Shown: one piece after another, positions 51,941-61,813 of the stretch
How the letters are laid out: every line of letters begins with the position of its first letter
Position numbering within the stretch: position 1 is the first letter of the stretch
Source of the DNA: Mesorhizobium wenxiniae
GTDB lineage: Bacteria; Pseudomonadota; Alphaproteobacteria; Rhizobiales; Rhizobiaceae
Assembly (NCBI RefSeq): GCF_002284535.1
Contig: NZ_NPKH01000023.1
Location: 403,767 to 467,766, forward strand
DNA: 64,000 bases
Reading direction: 5' to 3'
Notes under the pieces: generated by a model
The model's input: the letters and a program-made list of their open reading frames with translations, nothing else
Told to the model about the DNA's origin: nothing
The model's database searches: none
Program-made: the position numbers and the translations under genes

Positions 51941-53089
51941 CTAATCGGCCGCTTTCCTTGGCGGCTCCCGGGTCGCATGGGTGACCACAGTATAGCGCGT
52001 AATCGGCCCGTCATCGGGGTCTTCTCCTTGAAAGTGAATATCCGCCTTCACTGGTAGCCGGCTGGTATTGCCGAACGCCTTAACTGCGGACGCACGGACG
52101 AGTTGGATGGCCGGGTCTTGCTTCATGATTTTTATTGCCGCAAGCTCGGCAGTACTGCTGCCGCCAATACGCCAGCTGGCTTCGAGCACGCCGGATCGCC
52201 AGGTACCCGACGAGTCGACCCCCTGGCCGATATCGTAATTGCGCCGCGAGGCGAAAAATCCAGGATACCCAGCCATCGCCGCGTCATAGGCCTTCGCCTG
52301 CGCCGTTGCCAAAGCTAGTGCGCGAGGAAGCTGAAGATCTTGGAGAGCTTCCCATCCGCCGCGCACAACAATGAGATCCGATCCGCCGTAAACGGATTGT
52401 CCCGCATTGTCGGTCGTCGTCCTTTGAGTGCCGTAGTAGGCGACCCTGATTTCATCGATCTCCGTTCTGCCAACACTCAACGTTACGATTTCACGAAGGT
52501 CCGCTTCGAGTACCAGACCGCACTCGTCCAGGTCGAGGAAGCGGTATCGCTCGAGCAGTCTCTCGACGTCAGCAACCGTGCGAACAATGTGCTGGTCCTG
52601 GCCTCGCGAGGAAAGCGGTGGCTTAAGTCGCGCCGGCCCGAGCCTCAACAGGCGTTCCGCTGCTCGCAGCGCATCATGCCGCGAAAATACCGTGTAGCCA
52701 GGCAATACTGCTGCGCTGACAGTTCTGCCGAAGCCGGTCGACCATTCTTTCGGTCGCTTGGCCAAGCCGTCGACCACTTCATGGGTTATCGCCTTGGTCA
52801 TTGCGAAGCGCCAAGGCACCACGCCGCCGAAGAGATCCTGCGGCCCGTTGATGCCTAGCCGTGCCGCATCGGGAGCAAGCAAGCTGTCGTCCGGCACGAA
52901 ATACAAGCCGTTGCCGCCGCTGTTGCCTAGACCCTGCTGGAAGGCAAATCCCTTGAGACTCGCAATCGTGCGGGCAACCGCAGCCATAGCTTCCCGTTCG
53001 TGAGCATAGAGGGGCTCGCAGCCCGGCGCGGAGAATGCGATTACGGTGCCTTTTGCCTCGCTCGGCTGAGTGCCTCTGTGCTCGGTCAT
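51941..53089 (-). CDS. DUF3182 family protein
   Basis: A 382-residue soluble protein. AHEREAMAAVARTIASLKGF near the start, LPGYTVFSRHDAL, and GGSDLIVVRGGWEALQDLQL then YPGFFASRRNYDIGQGVDS fit DUF3182, a family of unknown function common in rhizobia and burkholderias with weak ATP-grasp-like features. It stands alone on the minus strand. No stress box is visible at a usable distance. Confidence 0.75.
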   Translation of the reverse strand: MTEHRGTQPSEAKGTVIAFSAPGCEPLYAHEREAMAAVARTIASLKGFAFQQGLGNSGGNGLYFVPDDSLLAPDAARLGINGPQDLFGGVVPWRFAMTKAITHEVVDGLAKRPKEWSTGFGRTVSAAVLPGYTVFSRHDALRAAERLLRLGPARLKPPLSSRGQDQHIVRTVADVERLLERYRFLDLDECGLVLEADLREIVTLSVGRTEIDEIRVAYYGTQRTTTDNAGQSVYGGSDLIVVRGGWEALQDLQLPRALALATAQAKAYDAAMAGYPGFFASRRNYDIGQGVDSSGTWRSGVLEASWRIGGSSTAELAAIKIMKQDPAIQLVRASAVKAFGNTSRLPVKADIHFQGEDPDDGPITRYTVVTHATREPPRKAAD

Positions 53090-53345
53090 CTCGTTCGTTC
53101 CGGTGCTACCTCATTGTGGCCGCGGATTGCCGATGTTTCGGCCCGCGATTCGGTCCGACCCAAGAGAACGCGCAAGATGGCAGAAACGTTCAGCCTGGGT
53201 TGGCCGGCTCGCCGTACTTCTGCGTCCTTTCGAACGATATACGTCGGGAACCGCTACCCCGAGCGCGCGATTAGAGGGGTAGACGTGAGGTCCAGATCGT
53301 GTCTGAAGGTGAGCGCCTGGTGGCGAAATTCGAAAACAGTATCGG

Positions 53346-54344
53346 GTGAATTCGGTGACGTTGCTGGCTCAGCCGCGCCTGGTCAACGACCCCTTCTCGG
53401 ATGCGGGGCTCCTTCTGGATTTCCGATTCGGCAACCGGGCGATGCTCTTCGACATTGGTGATCTGTCGCCACTTTCGCCGCGCGAAATCCTGCGCGTCAG
53501 CCATGTGTTCGTATCACATATGCATATGGACCATTTCGCCGGCTTCGATCGGCTCCTGCGGTTATTTCTATACAGGAATAGAACAGTGCATTTCTTCGGC
53601 CCGCCTGGGTTGACCGCGGCCGTGCAAGCCAAGCTCAACGCATACACGTGGAATCTCCTCGACGAACAGTCCCACGATCTCATGATAGCGGCCTGCGACT
53701 GGACGCCGGGCGGATTTCATCATTGCCGCCTGTTTCGGGCGCGATCGGGCTTCGCTCGAGAGGATACTGCCTCGACCTCAGCCGAAGGAAATGTCCTGCT
53801 CGATGATCCCGATTTCCGTGTCGAAGCAGCAATGCTTGACCACGGCGTTCCATGCCTTGCATTCGCGTTTCAGGAAAAGATCCGGGTCAATGTGCAAAAA
53901 CCGCAACTGGAAGCATTGGGTTTGCGCGTCGGACCTTGGTTGAGCGAAGCCAAGCGTGCGGTCCGGCGCGGGGCTGATCCGAAAACGACGCTGGCGGCAA
54001 CCGCGGATCGGCATATCTCGGTCGGCGAACTGCTCGGTGCCGGAGCCCTGAGAACCGGTCCCGGGCAGAGGATTGTCTATGCGACCGATCTCGCCTTCAA
54101 TGAGGCAAATCTTGCGCGTGTCGTTGCGCTTGCGCACGGCGCGAACCAGTTGTTTATCGAGGCGGGCTTCCTGCAGGAAGATCGCGAGCTGGCCGCAGCG
54201 AAGCGGCATCTCACGGCAGCCGAAGCCGGCACTATCGCCAGGCTTGCAGGTGTTGAACATGCCGTGCCGATGCACTTTTCGCCCCGTTATCTCGGACACG
54301 AGGATAAACTGCGTGCAGAGTTCATGGCAAATCCAGTCGCGTAA
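53346..54344 (+). CDS. RNase Z-like metallo-beta-lactamase-fold hydrolase
   Basis: A 332-residue MBL-fold protein. The zinc motif HMHMDHFAG (His58, His60, Asp62, His63) is intact. DHGVPCLAFAF and the final VPMHFSPRY are like the RNase Z/ElaC family. GTG 53346 is used; GTG 53355 is possible. True tRNase Z activity is uncertain, since rhizobia carry several such paralogues. Confidence 0.82.
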   Translation: MNSVTLLAQPRLVNDPFSDAGLLLDFRFGNRAMLFDIGDLSPLSPREILRVSHVFVSHMHMDHFAGFDRLLRLFLYRNRTVHFFGPPGLTAAVQAKLNAYTWNLLDEQSHDLMIAACDWTPGGFHHCRLFRARSGFAREDTASTSAEGNVLLDDPDFRVEAAMLDHGVPCLAFAFQEKIRVNVQKPQLEALGLRVGPWLSEAKRAVRRGADPKTTLAATADRHISVGELLGAGALRTGPGQRIVYATDLAFNEANLARVVALAHGANQLFIEAGFLQEDRELAAAKRHLTAAEAGTIARLAGVEHAVPMHFSPRYLGHEDKLRAEFMANPVA

Positions 54345-54411
54345 GCGCTTCTCAACCGCGCGACGCAGAATACCAGCCATTAGGCAACAGCCGGTATGAT
54401 CTGCGTTTTGA

Positions 54412-54936
54412 TCACTTGCGTTGAATATACCGGCCGACGGTTCGCCCCCGTCGGCTTGCAAGGATGGCGGAAAGGGTGACCGGGCGAAAATCCCAGCTGT
54501 CAACGCCCGCGTCGTACTGGCGTGTAACCGGGCTCAGTCTGCCGTGGGAATGGCCATGTAGATCGATCGATTTCTTGCCGATCTGATTCCAGGTGCGAAA
54601 AGGATAGTGGCAAAGGATCAGCAACCGGCCGTCTATCGTCAGCTCCTTATAATGTTGAGTGCTGGCCCAACCTGCGGCGCCGATGGTCGCTGCGCCATCG
54701 TTGTTGCCAATAATCAAATGCTTCTGGCCATTAAGAGAAGACAGTAGCGATGAAACGAATTCGGCCGATCCCCTCGCAAAATCGCCGAGATGCCAGATCT
54801 CGTCGTCCGGGCTGAGGGTTTCGTTCCAGAGCGAAATCAGCGCTCGATCGTGTTCTGCCAGCGAGCCGAACGGGCGACGATCGATGCGCAGAATGCGCGG
54901 ATCGCTGAAATGTGTGTCGGCCGTGAAATAGATCAT
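54412..54936 (-). CDS. calcineurin-like metallophosphoesterase
   Basis: A 174-residue phosphoesterase with metal-binding motifs FTADTHFSD, DEIWHLGDFARG, IIGNNDG, CHYPF and LHGHSHG in the usual order. It is close to short phage-type and YfcE-type phosphoesterases. Substrate unknown. Convergent with the RNase Z-like gene. Confidence 0.88.
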   Translation of the reverse strand: MIYFTADTHFSDPRILRIDRRPFGSLAEHDRALISLWNETLSPDDEIWHLGDFARGSAEFVSSLLSSLNGQKHLIIGNNDGAATIGAAGWASTQHYKELTIDGRLLILCHYPFRTWNQIGKKSIDLHGHSHGRLSPVTRQYDAGVDSWDFRPVTLSAILASRRGRTVGRYIQRK

Positions 54937-54960
54937 GGTCGTTTACAGCCTTTGCGGACA

Positions 54961-55259
54961 ATGTCCGAACCTCGCCATACATTCGTCGAGCCTGTCGAGC
55001 GCGATGAGATAGTGCGCCACCGCGCTCTGGCCACCTCTGCTTGTGTTGGCAGAGGCCGGGGGCTTCCATCAAGGACCTTCGTGGCATTACCTTGAGATCG
55101 CAAGAACCTAGGCCGTGAGCGCCAGCGTCCAAGACGCGGCTCGCTGCAATCGAAGCCTGCCTTGCTGTTATCCGCGGCGAAAAGCCGCCAAGGGTCGCGC
55201 GCCAAGCATTCATCGTCGCGGCCAAGGATGCGAGGATCCTGCTCGGCGAACAAATCTAG
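54961..55259 (+). pseudogene. decayed DUF982 protein gene
   Basis: The plus-strand frame after a stop at 55116 codes for KTRLAAIEACLAVIRGEKPP then RVARQAFIVAAKDARILLGE, which is the C-terminal half of a DUF982 protein. The likely N-terminus (MSEPRHTFVEPV from ATG 54961) is in a different frame. At least one frameshift and one stop separate the parts. It fills most of the 415-base gap 54937-55351. Confidence 0.45.
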
Positions 55260-55351
55260 CCGGCCGGTCAGGCCGAGCCTCGTTCAGGAAACTCGATCTC
55301 TTCCTTGACCTGCTCTTGCAGATCGTCACGCGCGCGCTCGCTATGAGTTAC

Positions 55352-57888
55352 TCAGACAATCGCCCGATCCCAACCGCCATAATGTTGGTTGCTGCGCGTG
55401 CCGCGCGGCAGGCTGAGCACGATCAGCGCCAGACCGATCGCAACGTTCGCCACGATCGCGGTGGTCCCACCGCCGGAAAGCACGAAGGGTGACACCGCGA
55501 TCCATGCACCAAGCACTACATTGAAGAAGCGCACCGGCCGGACAACTTCGGCCATGGCTGTGACTGCGACCATGACAATGAGACAGCCGACTACGTGATC
55601 GCTGAAGTAGAGTGGTGGTTCTGTGCCAATGATCAATGGCGTCGTCATCAACAAGGCGCCAAGTAGCGTGCTGGCGACCAGCGTCCATGGGAAACTAACG
55701 CCGCCGGTGACGAATTCCTTCAGCAACTCGGACACAGGGCGGTCGAGGTCGGTGTCAGGTGTCTGGTTCTCCGACAGCGCCGGTCCGCCCATCCAGAAGG
55801 TACGCCAGAACGGCTCGCCCGCCCTCGTGGCGCCCCAGAGATATTGGATGGTCGCCAGCACCTCATCGACCGAGTAAGGGATCAGCACCACCGTGACGGC
55901 GGCCTGGAGGATGCAGAGTGTGCACAGCGCGCCAATCAGCGGTGGCTGGATGATGATGAAGGACACACTGACCACGCCGAGCGGAACGATCAGCAAACCG
56001 AAGAGGAGCACCACCACGGCATGGTGCGCCAGCGCCGGCGATCGCCGACCGCGCCGGCGAGGATGTCGAGGCTATAGGCAAAAGCGCCGAGCCCGGCATC
56101 GGCGATTGGAAAACCCTTCGAGACCCATGACGTCACCACCGCCTCGCTGCCGTTGCGTATCGGCGCGCCGCCGGGGCCGAAGAACGGATCCCACAGCCCA
56201 TCTATGTGGCCCATCTGGTAGGCGGCGAGATAGCGTGAAACGAATAGGCCGACAAAGGCCAGCGCCACGATGGGGATCCGCTGCGTGAAGGTGGATGGCG
56301 AATAGGTCCAGCCCAGCGGGCGGTCGTCGTCGGCCGCCAGCGCACGGCGGCTGACGCCGGGGGTCGGCGGGATCATTACAGCAAAGGCGACGATCAGCAT
56401 GCCGACGAGCGTGTCGATGGCATAGGCCGCGGCGCTGGTCGTCCAGAACAGCAACGGCGCAAGCATCACCCAAAGACCGAGCGACGCCGCGACCCACTGC
56501 ACCCAGCGCCAGCGCCGGAACATCCCCATCAACGCAAAGACCGTCACGAGCAGGCCCGAAACGATCTCGCTGACACCGAGACCGGCGTTGCGGAATTGTG
56601 GCTCCGCAATAGCGTGCCCCAGAGCGGGGGGTATTGCGGCTGCGACGGGGTCGAACTGTCATCGGCGATGTGGCCAGCCACAGTCCGAGCGCAGCGTTGG
56701 TCATCGGCGCCCAGAGCGTCCTCGACCGATGCCGCTTTATCGCCGCTTCGACGTCTTCCTTGCTTCGTTCGAGCGGTCCCTTAAGTCGCCTTTCGGCCTG
56801 CTCGATCTCAGGATCCGAAGCCGCGACAACGGGGGGATCAAGTTTGTTGGCCGCGTACCAGTCTGTAGGGTCCCGGTTCAGCCGGCGGATCATCTCCGGC
56901 AATGTGTCCAACAGGCTGTGTCTAGGCGCCCAGCCCAGCAGAGTTTTGGCTCGCGAGATGTCGATCTCGTAATGATCGTCCGAATTCTCGATCATCCACG
57001 GTTTGATGTCGGTGTCCTGATCGAGTACCTCCGTCTGCACCCAAGCGCCCAGCTTCGTCAGCTGCTTCGGCAACACTAAGGTGCGCCAGTCCTCGCCATG
57101 AATGAGCCGGCCGATGCGCTTCTGCATCTCCTCGTATGACGGTGTGTCTTCTTCGCCGATCAGAAGCACGGTCTCGGCCGGAAGTTCGGCGCGCCGGTCG
57201 ACGGACGCACCACCGCATCGACGAGATCGTCCTTGTGCAGATAGGGCTGACCGGCGGTGATATCGCCGGCGAACAAATAGGCGGTCGGCAAGCGCTCGAA
57301 GATGCGAGCGATCTGCTGGGCAATAAAGGCCGCCCGGCAGTCTTCGTCATAGACGCCGGCGAGCCGCAGGATCACCGTCTTGATTTCGCCGCGCTGCCTC
57401 GAAATCAGCGCCTCGGTTTCGGCTTTCGATTTTGGGTGGGCCCAGGCCGGGTCGAGCGGCGAGTCCTCATTGATTTTCGTGCCCCTCCCCGGGCTTGGGG
57501 CATGGACGAGAAGCGTGCTGGAAAACACGAACTGCTCGGTCTCGATCGCCGTTAGCGCATTCAGGAGCCGGCGCGTGCCCTGCACGGTGACGGCGTCATA
57601 TTTCGGATTGTCCTTGCCGGTCGTGTCGTAATAGGCGGCGAGGTGGATGACCGAGGCGATGCGACCGCCGCTGGGCTCGCGTGCCGCCTCCACAGCCCTA
57701 CTCACGCTCTCATCGGAGGTGAGATCGATCCCGATCGTCTCCATGCCGGCGGGGGGATGCTTCGGTTTTGCAACATCGAGGCCGATAACCCGGTACCGGT
57801 CAATCAAACCTCGCGCAATCGCCTGCCCCAGGAAGCCGCTGCTGCCGGCGATAAGAACCGTCGGAAGGGTCATGCCGTGATTTGCCAT
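55352..57888 (-). pseudogene. epimerase-VKOR-SPW fusion gene with three frameshifts
   Basis: Four minus-strand frames join into one protein of about 840 residues. Part 1 (57888 to about 57200) is an SDR (IAGSSGFLGQAIARGL). Part 2 (about 57200-56657) ends the SDR (LLIGEEDTPSYEEMQKRIGR). Parts 2-4 (to 55352) hold a multi-helix membrane region with a vitamin K epoxide reductase-like CTLC motif and SPW-like repeats (GAWIAVSPFVL). Breaks are near 57200 (one base missing), 56656 (one extra) and 56013 (one missing). Intact homologues are, from memory, known in rhizobia. Confidence 0.7.
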
Positions 57889-58297
57889 AAGTCAGGCCCG
57901 TTCGCGTTGGAAGAGAGGCCCGATGACGCAATGCGCTTTGGCCTTCCTCGGCTCGCTCGGCACCTTCGAACTGGATTGGTCCTGACCTCCTCAAGCTCTG
58001 TCGTGGCGGTACTGTCACACTCCAAAGGAGGATCGCCTGAACGACAAGGAACTGCGCCTCGCGCCCACTCAGTGCGTTAAACACTGGCATGCCGGAATTG
58101 TTTCCGAGTCAGGCCAGAAAAATATGGCTCCCTCCGCGCAACGCTCTCCGCGGCCGAGGCTCAAGGCGTGACTGGCATCAAATGATTGTCGCCAAGCCCT
58201 ATGCAGCGTTCGATTGGCCACTCCGCAGCGAAGCGAACTTGGTGCAGCGTCGCAATCGCCGGGCTCGCGATTTTCAGCTAGCGCCTCTTATGGGCGG
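57889..58297. other. 409-base gene-free stretch
   Basis: No convincing frame, repeat or RNA is seen. It holds the promoter region of the decayed fusion gene. Confidence 0.45.
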
Positions 58298-58570
58298 CTA
58301 GTCTGTGTTGTTCCATCCCGCCTTGCGTGCCCGCGCTTCCTCGACGATCAGCTTGAACTCCCGCATCATCGCACTCTCAATGGCGAACGCACTGCTTGGC
58401 AGGACGCCGGGGTCTTCCTGATTATTCTGAAATTGAAAACGGGCCTCCAGTTGGGCCCATATTCGCTCGGAAGTCGCGTCGAGGCCGGCAAGCAGCGCGA
58501 CGATCAGCGCCAGAGTCTCTCGCTGGGCGTTCAGCCGCCCCTCGATCTCTTCATTCGTCAACTCGGACAT
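58298..58570 (-). CDS. small hypothetical protein (90 aa)
   Basis: A 90-residue helical protein (EEIEGRLNAQRETLALIVAL, then EFKLIVEEARARKAGW) with GGAAG before ATG 58570 and a perfect EcfG-type box 27 bases upstream. It is probably a stress protein; family not recognised. Confidence 0.7.
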   Translation of the reverse strand: MSELTNEEIEGRLNAQRETLALIVALLAGLDATSERIWAQLEARFQFQNNQEDPGVLPSSAFAIESAMMREFKLIVEEARARKAGWNNTD

Positions 58571-58596
58571 GTGGGATCGCTTCCAATTTCCGGCGA

Positions 58597-58621
58597 AACG
58601 GCAAAATCGCGTCCTAGTTCC
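58597..58621 (-). promoter_or_regulatory. EcfG-type promoter for the 58298-58570 gene
   Basis: Minus strand: GGAAC (58621-58617), 16 bases, CGTT (58600-58597). Confidence 0.65.
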
Positions 58622-58655
58622 GGAATTCAGCTCGTGGGGTCGTCCAGAGACGCAG

Positions 58656-59966
58656 CTACTCTTCCCTGAATGCCCGTTGGATTTGGTCCGCCAAAGGTTT
58701 CACGAGATAGGAAAGCATGGTGCGGCTGCCGGTCGAAAAGAATACCTCGACTGGCATGCCTGGCGCCAAGGTCAGGCCCTTGAGCCTGGTAAGCTCTGTG
58801 CGCGGCAAAACAACATGCACGGTATAAAAGCCGGCGCCTGTTTTCTCATCGAAATTGAGGTCGGCGGAAATCTTGCTGACGGCACCACTCAGTTCCGGCG
58901 TTGTTTGCTGATTGAATGCCGACAGCCGCAGGGTCGCGCTTTGCCCTGGCGTCAATTGATCGATGTCTTGCGGAGCCACGCGCGCCTCGACGGTCAGGTC
59001 GTCTGTCACCGGGACAATCAGCATGATGAGCTCTCCCGGAGAAATAACGCCACCGACCGTGTGCACGCCGAGCTGATGAACGACGCCGTTCTGCGGACTG
59101 CGTATATCGATTCGCTTGAGCTGATCTTCGGCCGAAACCTTGCGCTCGACGAATTCAGAGATCTTTGCCTGGACGTCGCGCAGCTCGCTCGCCACCTCGC
59201 TGCGCAAATCCTGGTCGACCTGAATGATCTGCAACCGGGTTTCCGCGATACGACCCTTCGCCTGCGCAATCGATGCAGTCAGTTGCCCGTGCTCACCATT
59301 AAGCCGCACGGCATCGCGTTCAAGCGCAGTTATGCGATCGATTGAAACCAGCTTGCGTTGCCAAAGTGCGCGCATGCCTTCGAGCTCAAACCCGATCAAC
59401 TTGATTTCCTGGCTCTTGGCATCTCTTTGCTCGATCAAGCCGGAAACTTCTTCGGCAAGCTGCGCAATGCGCTCTTCCAACTGAGCCTTCTGACCGGCGC
59501 GGGCCTGTCGGCGAAATTCGAACAGAGATTGCTCTCCGGCCATCGCCCGACCAACCGCGGGGGCATCCTGCCGTGACACAAGCGAAGCTGGAAAGATGAT
59601 GCTTCCTTTGCCGTCGCGCTCGGTCTCAAGGCGAGCCAGGCGCGCCTCGAATTCGTCCAGACTCTTGGTGACGATCGCCAAATTGGCCCGAGTGATCGTC
59701 TCATCGAGGCGGATCAAAACCTTGCCCGATTGCACGGCATCGCCTTCCCTGACGAAGATTTGGCCGACCACTCCACCGGTTGGATGCTGTACTTTCTTGA
59801 CACTGGAATCGACGACCAATTTTCCCGAAGCGATAACGGCTCCGGAAAGCTCGGTGACGGCGGCCAAACTCCCCGCCCCGCCAACCAGCAGGATGCAGGT
59901 TGCGACACCGCCAAGCAGATAGCGTCGAATGGTTCGATCCACCGCGAATATCGTGGGTTGCGCCAT
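58656..59966 (-). CDS. prsE: type I secretion membrane-fusion protein (PrsE/HlyD type)
   Basis: A 436-residue periplasmic adaptor. One N-terminal membrane helix (LLGGVATCILLVGGAGSLAA) precedes a biotinyl-lipoyl-like half (VKKVQHPTGGVVGQIFVREG), a long coiled-coil hairpin (about 140-280) and the conserved C-terminal part (DIRSPQNGVVHQLGVHTVGG, LAPGMPVEVFFSTGSRTMLS). It bridges the PrsD-like ABC protein to an outer-membrane TolC. Overlaps prsD by one base. Confidence 0.92.
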   Translation of the reverse strand: MAQPTIFAVDRTIRRYLLGGVATCILLVGGAGSLAAVTELSGAVIASGKLVVDSSVKKVQHPTGGVVGQIFVREGDAVQSGKVLIRLDETITRANLAIVTKSLDEFEARLARLETERDGKGSIIFPASLVSRQDAPAVGRAMAGEQSLFEFRRQARAGQKAQLEERIAQLAEEVSGLIEQRDAKSQEIKLIGFELEGMRALWQRKLVSIDRITALERDAVRLNGEHGQLTASIAQAKGRIAETRLQIIQVDQDLRSEVASELRDVQAKISEFVERKVSAEDQLKRIDIRSPQNGVVHQLGVHTVGGVISPGELIMLIVPVTDDLTVEARVAPQDIDQLTPGQSATLRLSAFNQQTTPELSGAVSKISADLNFDEKTGAGFYTVHVVLPRTELTRLKGLTLAPGMPVEVFFSTGSRTMLSYLVKPLADQIQRAFREE

Positions 59967-61726
59967 CAGGATGCCGTCTCTTCAAGTCCGGAAACGACCT
60001 TCAAGGGCACGCCTGCTGGGCGAGTTATCTTGTTCAAGATCTCATTCTTCGGGCCAAAGGCCTGGATACGGCCGTTCGCCATCACAAGAACCTGATCCAG
60101 GCTCGCCAGCGCGCTCGGCCGGTGTGCGACCACGATGGCAACGCCGCCTCGCGCGCGGACACTTTGAATTGCTTCCGTCAACGCGGCCTCGCCGTCCGCA
60201 TCGAGGTTGGAGTTAGGTTCGTCCAGAATAACAAGAAACGGGTCGCCGTAGAGAGCTCGTGCAAGCGCCACCCGCTGTCTCTGGCCCGCCGAAAGCGCCG
60301 ATCCGGCCTCGCCGATCCGCGTCTCGTAGCCTTCCGGCAGGTGGATGACGAGATCATGAACGCCGGCCGCGCGCGCAGCCGCCAGTATCTTGTCCGAGGG
60401 CGCTTGCGGTTCGAAGCGCGCGATATTCTCGGCAATGGTGCCATCGAACAGCTGCACATCCTGCGGCAGATAGCCGACATGGTTGCCCAGCTCTTCCGGC
60501 GACCACTGGTCGAGCGTTGCGCCATCCAGCCTGACGGTTCCGCGAACTGGGAGCCATATCCCGGCAATAGCGCGCACGAGCGATGACTTGCCAGAAGCGC
60601 TCGGCCCGACAATGCCGAGGCCGACGCCCTTTTCCAATGCAAAGGTGGCGTCTTGCACGACCATACGACGCTCCCCCGGCGGCGTGACACTGATACTTTC
60701 GACCGAAAGAGCAGATACCGGCGCAGGCAGCGAGACACTTATCGCAGTTTCGGGAAGCAGGACCAAAAGCTGGGTCAACCGCGCCCAGGCCTGGCGGGCG
60801 GTGACGAAACCCCTCCAGTGGGCGATAGCCAGTTCGATCGGCGCGAGCGCCCGGCTCATCATGATCGAACTGGCGATCATGATGCCGCCGGTCGCTTCCT
60901 GATGGATGACGAGATAAGCGCCGATCGCCAGGATGCCCGATTGCAGCATCATGCGCAGGATCTTCGAGATCGTTCCGAGCGTCCCAGCAAGGTCGCTGGC
61001 CGTTGCATTGGTGTCGAGATAGTCAGCATTGATCCCCGACCAGCGCTCGGCGATGCGTGATCCAAAGCCCATGGCCTGCAGAACCTCGACATTGCGACGT
61101 GTCGCTTCGGCAAGTGTATTGCGCGCCGCCGCTTGACTGTTTGCCTTTCTGGCGGGCTCTCTCGTGCGAATTTCGGCGAGCAATGTCAGGCTGAAGAGAA
61201 TGACCACGCCGGCCAGTGCCGTCATGCCGATCCAGAAATGGAACAGGAAGCAGATTGCGAGATAGAGAGGCATCCAGGGCAGGTCGAAAAGCGCGGTCGG
61301 ACCGGCGCTCGACATAAACGAACGCACCTGATCAAGATCGCGCAAGGATTGAAGGCCGTCGCCGGCGAGTTTGGTGCGCAACGGCAAACGCATGAGGGCG
61401 GCGTAGACCTGTCGGCTCAAGCGCGCGTCCAGCGCCATCCCGATGCGCACCAGCAAACGCGACCGGATGAGTTCGAGAGCGCCCTGAAAAACGAAAAGCG
61501 TGCCGGCAAACACGGCGAGCCCGACGAGCGTCGGCACGCTGCGGCCGGGTATGACGCGATCATAGACCTGCAGCATGAAGAACGAGCCGGTCAGCGCCAG
61601 AACATTGACGACGCCGCTCATCAAGGCAATTCCCGCCAACGCTCGCCGGAAGGAAGCCAGAACCGCCGCGAGGGTCGTTCGCGGCTCGGATGGATGGGGA
61701 TGCGACATCGCCTTCACATCAGTCAC
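59966..61726 (-). CDS. prsD: type I secretion ABC transporter (PrsD type)
   Basis: A 586-residue permease-ATPase. Membrane helices span about residues 25-310. The ATPase has Walker A GPSASGKSSLV, the signature LSAGQRQRVALARAL and Walker B LVILDEPNSNLD. In Sinorhizobium and Rhizobium PrsDE exports EPS glycanases and RTX proteins without cleaved signals. The gene for a likely substrate lies just upstream on the same strand, 87 bases away. Confidence 0.92.
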   Translation of the reverse strand: MTDVKAMSHPHPSEPRTTLAAVLASFRRALAGIALMSGVVNVLALTGSFFMLQVYDRVIPGRSVPTLVGLAVFAGTLFVFQGALELIRSRLLVRIGMALDARLSRQVYAALMRLPLRTKLAGDGLQSLRDLDQVRSFMSSAGPTALFDLPWMPLYLAICFLFHFWIGMTALAGVVILFSLTLLAEIRTREPARKANSQAAARNTLAEATRRNVEVLQAMGFGSRIAERWSGINADYLDTNATASDLAGTLGTISKILRMMLQSGILAIGAYLVIHQEATGGIMIASSIMMSRALAPIELAIAHWRGFVTARQAWARLTQLLVLLPETAISVSLPAPVSALSVESISVTPPGERRMVVQDATFALEKGVGLGIVGPSASGKSSLVRAIAGIWLPVRGTVRLDGATLDQWSPEELGNHVGYLPQDVQLFDGTIAENIARFEPQAPSDKILAAARAAGVHDLVIHLPEGYETRIGEAGSALSAGQRQRVALARALYGDPFLVILDEPNSNLDADGEAALTEAIQSVRARGGVAIVVAHRPSALASLDQVLVMANGRIQAFGPKNEILNKITRPAGVPLKVVSGLEETAS

Positions 61727-61813
61727 GGTTCAGTCTCAGGCGGCAATGACCACGCCCGAAATCAGGCCTGATGACGAACGTGTCCGTGCCGAGCCCCCCG
61801 TCAGGTGTTACGC

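Noticed and set aside
54731-55225. 164-codon minus-strand frame upstream of the phosphoesterase
   Set aside because: Composition is random; the plus strand carries the DUF982-like coding signal instead.
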